A DNA stretch of 64,000 bases from positions 1,674,001 to 1,738,000 of the forward strand of contig NZ_CP114013.1 of the NCBI RefSeq assembly GCF_028416635.1, in the 5' to 3' direction. This stretch comes from Baekduia alba (GTDB lineage Bacteria; Actinomycetota; Thermoleophilia; Solirubrobacterales; Solirubrobacteraceae). This document shows, piece by piece, positions 58,500 through 64,000 of the stretch. The notes under the pieces were generated by a model. It saw only the letters and a program-made list of their open reading frames with translations, did no database searches and had not been told where the DNA came from. A program made the position numbers and the translations under genes. Position 1 is the first letter of the stretch. Each line of letters starts with the position of its first letter.

Positions 58500-59242
58500 C
58501 CGTGACGTTCGTCGGCGCCGGGCCGGGCGACCCCATGCTGTTGACCGAGGCCGCGCGCCGCGCGCTCGTCGCCGCCGAGGTGGTCGTCTACGACCGGCCC
58601 TCGGCGGACGCGATCGTCGCGCTGGCCCCGCCCGATGCCGAGCGCCGCTGCGTCGGTCGCGCGCCAGGGCGGCGCGCGCTGAGTCAGGGCGACGTCAACG
58701 CGTTGTTGGTGGCCTTGGCGGGCGACGGGCGCGCGGTCGTCCGGCTCAAGAGCGGCGATCCGTTCGTCGCCTCGCGCGGCGGGGAGGAGGCGCGGGCGCT
58801 GCGCGCCGCGGGCGTCGCCGTCCGCGTCGTTCCGGGCGTGTCGAGCGCGCTGGGCGCGCCCGCCGTCGCCGGCATCCCGCTGATGCTGCGCCAGCTGAGC
58901 GTCACCGCGACGATCGTCGACGGCAACGACGACCCCGAGCACGGCACGCCGCCCGACTGGGACCTGCTCGCCCGGCTCGGCGGCACGCTGGTCATCCTCA
59001 CCGGCCGCGGCCGGATCCGCCGGATCGCGGCGCGCCTGATCGCCGGCGGCCTCGCCCCGGACACGCCGGTCGCGGCGATCAGCGCGGGCACGCGGCCGGA
59101 GCAGCGCGTCCTGCGCGGCACGCTCGACGCGCTGCCCGCGCCCCTGCCGCCGCCCGTGACGTTCGTCGTCGGCGCGGTGGCCGCGCTGGACCTGACCGGC
59201 GGCGCCGCGCCCGCCCAAGGAGCCGTCCATGCACATCCCTGA
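58496..59242 (+). CDS. cobA: Uroporphyrinogen-III C-methyltransferase
   Basis: A 248-aa SUMT that makes precorrin-2 from uroporphyrinogen III, feeding B12 and sirohaem. FVGAGPGDPMLLTEAARR, VVYDRPS (usual VVYDRL), RLKSGDPFVASRGGEEARAL and VPGVSSALGAPAVAGIPL are typical. No CysG-like or HemD domain is fused. ATG at 58496; the 3' end overlaps cbiM by 14 nt. Confidence 0.94.
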   Translation: MTVTFVGAGPGDPMLLTEAARRALVAAEVVVYDRPSADAIVALAPPDAERRCVGRAPGRRALSQGDVNALLVALAGDGRAVVRLKSGDPFVASRGGEEARALRAAGVAVRVVPGVSSALGAPAVAGIPLMLRQLSVTATIVDGNDDPEHGTPPDWDLLARLGGTLVILTGRGRIRRIAARLIAGGLAPDTPVAAISAGTRPEQRVLRGTLDALPAPLPPPVTFVVGAVAALDLTGGAAPAQGAVHAHP

Positions 59243-59933
59243 CGGCTTCCTCTCCGGCGAGGCGGCCGTGGCCGGCGCGGCCGTCGCCGGCGCAGGCCTC
59301 GCGGTCTGCCTGCGGCGGATGCGTGCCGAGGAGCGGGAGCGCGACCTGCCGATCGCCGGCCTCGCGGCGGCGTTCTTCCTCGTCGGCGACGCGCCGATGT
59401 TCCCGATCACCGTCGGGACGCAGGGCCACCTGCTCGGCGGCGCGCTCGCGGTCTGCCTGCTCGGGCCGTGGCTCGGCGCGGTCACGATCGCGGTCGTCGC
59501 GACGATCCAGGCGCTCGCGCTCGGCGACGGCGGGATCAGCACGCTCGGGCTGACGATCGTGACGCTCGCGCTCGTCCCGGCGTTCTTCGGCTACCCGCTG
59601 GCGGCCGCGCTGCGGGCCACCAGGCTCGGCCGGACGCCGAAGGGCCTCGCGATCGCGTGCGGGATCGCCGCGGCGATCGCGGTCGAGCTGTCGGCGGCGA
59701 CGTTCGTCGGCGAGTTCGCGTTCGGCCACGCCGTCCCGATCGACCTCACGAAGATCGCCTGGTCGACGCTTGGGGCCTACGCGGTGATCGCGGTCGTCGA
59801 GGGCGTGCTCACCGGGCTGATCGTCCGCGCGCTGCTGGGCGTCCGGCCCGACCTGGTGCGGATCGCGGAGCCGGTGCGGGCGCGTTGGTCGCCGCCGGCG
59901 GCGCAGAAGCCCCGCGTCGAGGTTCCGGCATGA
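59229..59933 (+). CDS. cbiM: ECF cobalt transporter substrate-binding subunit CbiM
   Basis: A 234-aa membrane protein with the diagnostic N-terminus MHIPDGFLS; the mobile N-terminus with His2 is the cobalt-binding site in the family. Several hydrophobic segments follow, including FPITVGTQGHLLGGALAVCLLG and ELSAATFVGEFAFG. At this length it is CbiM alone, without a fused CbiN. No cbiN gene is found between here and cobM. Works with CbiQ and the CbiO half of the fusion. ATG at 59229 lies inside the end of cobA. Confidence 0.94.
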   Translation: MHIPDGFLSGEAAVAGAAVAGAGLAVCLRRMRAEERERDLPIAGLAAAFFLVGDAPMFPITVGTQGHLLGGALAVCLLGPWLGAVTIAVVATIQALALGDGGISTLGLTIVTLALVPAFFGYPLAAALRATRLGRTPKGLAIACGIAAAIAVELSAATFVGEFAFGHAVPIDLTKIAWSTLGAYAVIAVVEGVLTGLIVRALLGVRPDLVRIAEPVRARWSPPAAQKPRVEVPA

Positions 59934-60736
59934 CCGGCCGCGTGTCCTTCGTCGGCGCCGGCCCGGGCGCGCCCGACCTGCTCACCCTGCGCGCGGTCGC
60001 CGTCCTGCAGGCCGCCGACGTCGTCGTCTGGGCCCGCAGCCTCGTCGACCCCGCGATCCTCGAGCACGCCCGTCCCGACGCCGAGCTGATCCCGTCCGAC
60101 GACCGCACGCACGAGGACGTCATCGAGATCTATACGCGCGCGCGTAGAGATTCTCTGCACGTCGCCCGCGTCCACAGCGGCGATCCGACGGTGTACGGCG
60201 CGCTCCACGAGCAGCTCGCCGCGTGCCGCGCGCTGGATCTCGACGTCGAGATCGTGCCGGGCGTCTCCTCGGTCGGCGCGGCCGCCGCGGCGCTCGGCCA
60301 GGAGCTGACGATCCCCGACGTCTCGCAGACGCTCATCTACACCCGGCGGCCGACCCGGACGTCGATGCCGGCCAACGAGCAGCTCGTCGAGCTCGCGCGG
60401 CACGGGACCACGTTGGTGTTGTTCCTGTCGGTCCGCCGTCCGCGCGAGCTCCAGGCCGACCTCCTGGAGGGCGGCTACGCGCCGGACACGCCGTGCGCGG
60501 TGGTCTACCGCGCCTCGTGGCCGGACGAGATCGTGATCCGCTGCGCGCTGCAGGACCTCGCCGCGCAGATCAAGGACTACAAGATCACGACGCAGGCCCT
60601 GGTCCTCGTCGGGCCCGCGCTGGGCGATGCCGCCTGCGCCGGCCGCTCGCACGTCTACGACCCCGGCTACGGCCATCGCTACCGGCCGCTGGGGCGGCCC
60701 GACCGCTACAAGAAGGCCGCGCGCGCCGATGGCTGA
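59930..60736 (+). CDS. cobM: Precorrin-4 C11-methyltransferase
   Basis: A 268-aa tetrapyrrole methylase. VSFVGAGPGAPDLLTLRAV, VVWARSLVDPAILEHAR, RVHSGDPTVYGALHEQL and VPGVSSVGAAAAALGQELTIP fit CobM/CbiF, which methylates C11. The C-terminal tail (HVYDPGYGHRYRPLGRPDRYKKA) is basic, as in other family members. ATG at 59930 overlaps cbiM by 4 nt. Confidence 0.95.
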   Translation: MTGRVSFVGAGPGAPDLLTLRAVAVLQAADVVVWARSLVDPAILEHARPDAELIPSDDRTHEDVIEIYTRARRDSLHVARVHSGDPTVYGALHEQLAACRALDLDVEIVPGVSSVGAAAAALGQELTIPDVSQTLIYTRRPTRTSMPANEQLVELARHGTTLVLFLSVRRPRELQADLLEGGYAPDTPCAVVYRASWPDEIVIRCALQDLAAQIKDYKITTQALVLVGPALGDAACAGRSHVYDPGYGHRYRPLGRPDRYKKAARADG

Positions 60737-61889
60737 CCTGCGCGAGCCCAACCTCCCGGCCAGCGCGCGCCGCGTAGCCACCGGCAAGCTCCGCTACGGC
60801 TGGACGACCGGGACGTGCAGCGCCGCCGCCGCCAAGGCCGCCGCGCTGCTGCTGCGCGACGGCGACCCGCCGGCCGAGATCGAGGTCCCGCTGCCCAAGG
60901 GCGAGCGACGGCCGACGTTCCCGGTGCAGCGCTGCGAGCGCGACGGCGACGCGGCGGTCGCCGTCGTGGTCAAGGACGCGGGCGACGACCCCGACGTGAC
61001 CCATGGCGCGCATCTCACGGCGCGCGTCGCGCTGACCGCGACGCCGGGGATCGTGCTGCGCGGCGGCGACGGCGTCGGCACGGTCACGCGGCCGGGCCTC
61101 GGGCTCGAGGTCGGCGGCCCCGCCATCAACAAGGGCCCGCGCGCGCAGATCACCGCGGCGGTCGGCGAGGTCGTCGACCTGTCGGTCGTCGGCGTGGACG
61201 TCGAGATCTCGGTGCCCGGCGGGGCGAAGATGGGGCGGCGGACGTCCAACCCGCGGCTGGGGATCATGGACGGGATCTCGATCCTCGGCACGACCGGCAT
61301 CGTCCGGCCGTTCTCGACCGCGGCGTGGCGGGCGAGCGTCGGCCAGGCCATCGACGTGATGGACGCCCAGGGCGCGCGGACCGTCGTCCTGACGACCGGC
61401 GGCCGGACCGAGAAGGCGGCGCGCCGGCTGCTGCCCGAGCTGCCCGAGGTGTGCTTCGTCGAGGTCGGCGACTTCACCGGCTACGCGCTCAAGCGCGCGG
61501 CGAAGCTCGAGTTCGAGCGCTGCGTCTTCGTCGGGATGGCGGGTAAGCTCGCCAAGCTCGCGGCCGGGATCATGATGACCCACTGGACCCGCTCCAAGGT
61601 CGACCCGGCGTTCCTGGCGTCGGTGACGCGCGAGGCGGGCGGCGCGGACGACCTCGTCGGCGCGGTGGCCGCGTCCAACACCGGCCGGCACGCGTGGGAG
61701 CTGTGGGAGGGCGCGGGGCTGACCGCGGCGTCGGACCTGCTGTGCGCGAAGGTCGCCGAGAACCTGGCGGCCTACGTCCGGGGCGCGTTGTTGGTGGACT
61801 GCGCGATCGTCGACTTCGAGGGTGCGCGGCTGGCCGGCGCGTCGCCCGGGGCGCGCGACCGTCTGTCGGTGGAGGCGCTGGCCGGATGA
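60729..61889 (+). CDS. cbiD: Cobalt-precorrin-5B C1-methyltransferase CbiD
   Basis: A 386-aa enzyme. LRYGWTTGTCSAAAAKAAALLL, VVKDAGDDPDVTHGAHL, PAINKGPRAQI, GIMDGISILGTTGIVRPFS and FVGMAGKLAKLAAGIMMTHW match CbiD, the methyltransferase of the early-insertion (anaerobic) route that replaces CobF. Its use beside CobN suggests a mixed route, as in some Actinobacteria. ATG at 60729 overlaps cobM by 8 nt. Confidence 0.95.
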   Translation: MADLREPNLPASARRVATGKLRYGWTTGTCSAAAAKAAALLLRDGDPPAEIEVPLPKGERRPTFPVQRCERDGDAAVAVVVKDAGDDPDVTHGAHLTARVALTATPGIVLRGGDGVGTVTRPGLGLEVGGPAINKGPRAQITAAVGEVVDLSVVGVDVEISVPGGAKMGRRTSNPRLGIMDGISILGTTGIVRPFSTAAWRASVGQAIDVMDAQGARTVVLTTGGRTEKAARRLLPELPEVCFVEVGDFTGYALKRAAKLEFERCVFVGMAGKLAKLAAGIMMTHWTRSKVDPAFLASVTREAGGADDLVGAVAASNTGRHAWELWEGAGLTAASDLLCAKVAENLAAYVRGALLVDCAIVDFEGARLAGASPGARDRLSVEALAG

Positions 61890-63061
61890 TCGCGGTGCTC
61901 GGGGTCGAGGGCGGGCGCGTGCCGGCGGGGACGGAGGCGCTGCTGGACGGTGCGGAGCTGGTGGCCGGGGGCGCCCGGCAGCTCGCGGCGCTGGCGCCGC
62001 CGGGCGCGCGCACCGTGACGTTGGCCGCGGGCCTCGACGCGGCGCTCGCGGAGGTCGTAGCTTGTGATGGTCCTTGCGTCGTGCTCGCGAGCGGCGACCC
62101 CGGCTTCTTCGGGATCGTGCGCACGCTGCGGCGCGGCGTGGGGGAGGAGCGCGTCGTCGTCCATCCCGCGCCGTCGTCGGTGGCGGTCGCGTTCGCGCGG
62201 CTCGGGCTCCCGTGGGACGACGCGCTGGTGGTCTCCGCGCACGCGCGCGACCCGCGGCCGGCGCTGGCGGCGGCGCTGCGCCATCCCAAGGTCGGGATCC
62301 TGACCGACGGCGAGGCGACGCCGGCGTGGTTCGCGGCGCGCATGGCCGGCAGCGGGCGAACGCTGGCGGTGGCCGAGCGGCTGGGCGAGCCCGACGAGCG
62401 CGTGGTGACCGGGAGCGCCGAGGAGATCGCCGCGCTGCCGGCGTTCGCGCAACCCAATGTCCTCGTGTCGCTTGGCGCGGGGACCGCTGTCGAGGAGCTC
62501 GGGCCGGCGTGGGCGCTGGCCGAGGACGCGTTCGACCATCGCGCGGGGATGATCACCAAGCGCGAGGTCCGCGCGGTCGCGCTGGCGGCGTTGGGGCCGC
62601 GGACGGGGCAGCTGGTGTGGGACGTCGGGTGTGGGAGCGGGTCGGTCGCGGTCGAGTGCGCGCGGCTCGGCGCCGCGGTCTTCGCCGTCGACGACGACGC
62701 CGACGCGGTGACGCGGACGCGGGGCAACGCCGAGCGGTTCGGCGTCCCGATCGGCGTCGTCGAGGGGCGCGCGCCGGCGGCGCTCGCGGGCCTGCCGGAT
62801 CCCGACGCGGTGTTCGTCGGCGGCGGGGGCGCGGACCTGGAGGCGATCGTCGACGCGTGCGCGGCGCGCGCGACGGTGGGGCGGGTCGTGGTCACGCTGG
62901 CGCTGGTCGAGCGGGTCGGGCCGGTGCTGGACCGGCTCGCGTCGCGCGGGTTCGCGGCCGAGGCGACGATGGTCCAGGCGTCCCGGCTCGCGCCGCTGGC
63001 GGGCGGGCATCGGCTGGCCGCGACCAACCCCGTGGTCGTCGTGGTGGGGCGGCGGTCGTGA
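61886..63061 (+). CDS. cobL: Precorrin-6Y C5,15-methyltransferase, decarboxylating (CbiE-CbiT fusion)
   Basis: A 391-aa two-domain enzyme. The N-half is a CbiE-type tetrapyrrole methylase (VLASGDPGFFGIVRTL, VHPAPSSVAVAFARLGLPWDDA), and the C-half is a CbiT-type class I methyltransferase (MITKREVRAVALAAL, VWDVGCGSGSVAVECARLG, VFVGGGGADLEAIVDA). Methylates C5 and C15 and removes the acetate side chain carboxyl. ATG at 61886 overlaps cbiD by 4 nt; the stop shares one base with the next ATG. Confidence 0.95.
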   Translation: MIAVLGVEGGRVPAGTEALLDGAELVAGGARQLAALAPPGARTVTLAAGLDAALAEVVACDGPCVVLASGDPGFFGIVRTLRRGVGEERVVVHPAPSSVAVAFARLGLPWDDALVVSAHARDPRPALAAALRHPKVGILTDGEATPAWFAARMAGSGRTLAVAERLGEPDERVVTGSAEEIAALPAFAQPNVLVSLGAGTAVEELGPAWALAEDAFDHRAGMITKREVRAVALAALGPRTGQLVWDVGCGSGSVAVECARLGAAVFAVDDDADAVTRTRGNAERFGVPIGVVEGRAPAALAGLPDPDAVFVGGGGADLEAIVDACAARATVGRVVVTLALVERVGPVLDRLASRGFAAEATMVQASRLAPLAGGHRLAATNPVVVVVGRRS

Positions 63062-63435
63062 TGGTCGTCGGCGTCGGCGCGAGCCGCGGCTGCCCTCCGA
63101 TCGAGTTGGAGGCCCTGGTCGACGCGTCGCTGGACGCCGCGGGCGTGGCCGCCGCAGAAGTGATGGTCCTTGCCTCGGTCGACGTCAAGGGCGACGAGCC
63201 GGCGGTGCTGGCGCTGGCCGCGGCGCGCCGGTGGTCGCTGCGGTTCTTCGCGCCCGCCGCGCTCGGCGCGGTGGCGGTCCCGACGCCGTCGCCGGTCGTC
63301 GCGCGGCACGTCGGGACGCCGAGCGTGGCGGAGGCGTCGGCGCTGCTGGCCGCGGGCGTGGGGGCGGAGCTGGTGCTGGCCAAGCAGCGCTCGCGGCACG
63401 CGACCTGCGCGATCGCGCGCGGAGCAAGACGATGA
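63061..63435 (+). CDS. cobE: CobE / stand-alone CbiG C-terminal domain
   Basis: A 124-aa protein corresponding to CobE or the C-terminal third of CbiG: VVGVGASRGCPPIELEALVDASL, VLASVDVKGDEPAVLALAAARRW, SVAEASALLAAG and LVLAKQRSRHATCAIARG. No CbiG N-terminal or middle domain (the hydrolase that opens the delta-lactone) is seen in the window. CobE's role in the pathway is not well defined. ATG at 63061 overlaps cobL's stop by one base. Confidence 0.85.
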   Translation: MVVGVGASRGCPPIELEALVDASLDAAGVAAAEVMVLASVDVKGDEPAVLALAAARRWSLRFFAPAALGAVAVPTPSPVVARHVGTPSVAEASALLAAGVGAELVLAKQRSRHATCAIARGARR

Positions 63436-63647
63436 TCTACGCCGCGACGCTGGACTGCAAGGGCTGCGGCGCCTGCCTGAAGACGTGCCCTGAGCGGGCG
63501 CTGCGGCCGGCGCCCGCGTGGTTCGACGGCCCGCCGCTGCTGACGCTGGTCGACCGGTGCACGGGGTGCGGCGAGTGCCTCGAGATCTGCCCGGCCGACG
63601 CGTTCGTCCCGTTGCCGCCCGAGGAGGCGCCATGGCCCGCCGCGTAG
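63432..63647 (+). CDS. Two-[4Fe-4S] ferredoxin in the B12 operon
   Basis: A 71-aa bacterial-type ferredoxin with two CxxCxxCxxxCP sets: Cys9, 12, 15, 19 and Cys43, 46, 49, 53. Both clusters should form. Its 5' end overlaps cobE and its 3' end overlaps cobH by 16 nt, so co-expression with B12 enzymes is certain at the sequence level. Likely an electron donor for a pathway step such as cobalt reduction or a precorrin reductase; the exact role is inferred. Confidence 0.88.
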   Translation: MIYAATLDCKGCGACLKTCPERALRPAPAWFDGPPLLTLVDRCTGCGECLEICPADAFVPLPPEEAPWPAA

Positions 63648-64000
63648 CCCATCCGATCGAGGTCGAGAGCATGGGCATCCTGCGTGCGCGCTACGACTTC
63701 ACGCGGTTCGCGCCGCTGTCGCGCGTGGTCGCCGAGCGCGTGTGCCACGCGTCGGCGGACCTGTCGTTCGCCGACTCGCTGGTGCTCGACGAGGGCGCGC
63801 TGCGTGGGGGACGGGCAGCGCTGGCCGGCGGCGCGCCGATCTACGCGGACGCGCGCATGGTCGCCGCGGGGGTGACGACGCGGGAGGTCGTCGTGACGCT
63901 GGCCGATCCACGGGTGCCCAAGCGGGCCGCCGCGGCCGGCGTCACGCGCAGCGCGGCGGCGATGGCGCTGGCGGCGCGCGAGGCGCCGGCGGGTGCGGTG
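63632..64000 (+). CDS. cobH: Precorrin-8X methylmutase, 3' end cut off by the window
   Basis: The first 123 codons are present, with no stop before the window end. HPIEVESMGILRARYDFTRFAPLSRVVAERVCHASADL, SLVLDEGALRGGRAALAGGAPIYADARMVAAGV is the typical N-terminal half of CobH/CbiC, which moves the C11 methyl group to C12. The ATG at 63632 lies within the ferredoxin gene's end. The SM of VESMGIL is usually Ser-Tyr. Partner genes still missing (cobK, cobU/P, cobD, cobC) may follow downstream. Confidence 0.9.
   Translation, partial: MARRVAHPIEVESMGILRARYDFTRFAPLSRVVAERVCHASADLSFADSLVLDEGALRGGRAALAGGAPIYADARMVAAGVTTREVVVTLADPRVPKRAAAAGVTRSAAAMALAAREAPAGAV

Overview
The window is a chromosomal segment of a very GC-rich bacterium. 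Codons almost always end in G or C, GTG starts are common, and most same-strand neighbours overlap by a GTGA, ATGA or TGATG junction. The mix of genes suggests an actinobacterium-like organism, perhaps a Thermoleophilia/Solirubrobacterales member: a Ser/Thr kinase with one membrane segment, LuxR/LAL regulators, RecBCD, a mixed Cob/Cbi cobalamin pathway and a CobN-type chelatase. The taxonomic guess is inference only. I see no transposase, integrase, prophage or CRISPR array.

Layout. 1-4.0 kb: end of a secreted protein, an SDR oxidoreductase, and a minus-strand set of metallophosphoesterase, Thr/Pro-tailed lipoprotein and Ser/Thr kinase. 4.0-9.4 kb: a DUF3467 protein divergent from rlmH, a two-TM RCK channel with an unusual pore, argS, then a cytochrome c/thiol-redox set (ccdA, ccmH-like, tlpA-like) on the minus strand. 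9.4-14.8 kb: tRNA-Gly(CCC) and mostly uncharacterised small genes. 14.4-23.6 kb: a plus-strand operon ending in recC-recB-recD. 23.6-30.6 kb: a LAL regulator, small membrane proteins and a NarL-type two-component pair. 30.6-35.5 kb: TetR, amidohydrolase and acyl-CoA carboxylase beta as one operon, then an ECF sigma factor with a membrane-anchored partner. 35.5-40.9 kb: a complete trans-4-hydroxyproline degradation cluster (epimerase, D-hydroxyproline oxidase, DapA-like deaminase, ketoglutarate-semialdehyde dehydrogenase) with a GntR/FadR regulator.

41.6-64 kb is a single cobalamin (vitamin B12) operon, controlled by a cobalamin riboswitch whose downstream region drives a 13-codon leader ORF coupled to the first gene. 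The order is phosphatase, cobS, cobQ, cobN, cobT, chlID-type chelatase, cobO, an iPGM-like phosphatase, cobB, cobI, cbiQ, a cbiX-cbiO fusion, cobJ, cobA, cbiM, cobM, cbiD, cobL, cobE/cbiG-C, ferredoxin and cobH (cut by the window edge). It joins cobalt uptake (CbiMQO), an early-insertion chelatase (CbiX), a late-insertion chelatase (CobN plus ChlID), ring methylation, amidation, adenosylation and lower-ligand attachment.

The most notable items are the riboswitch/leader-ORF arrangement, the CbiX-CbiO fusion, the metallophosphatase of the phosphoglycerate-mutase fold inside the B12 operon, the altered potassium-channel filter, and an AT-rich 26-bp imperfect palindrome between convergent genes. 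Operon boundaries, regulation and substrates are inferred from spacing and family knowledge; no searches were run.
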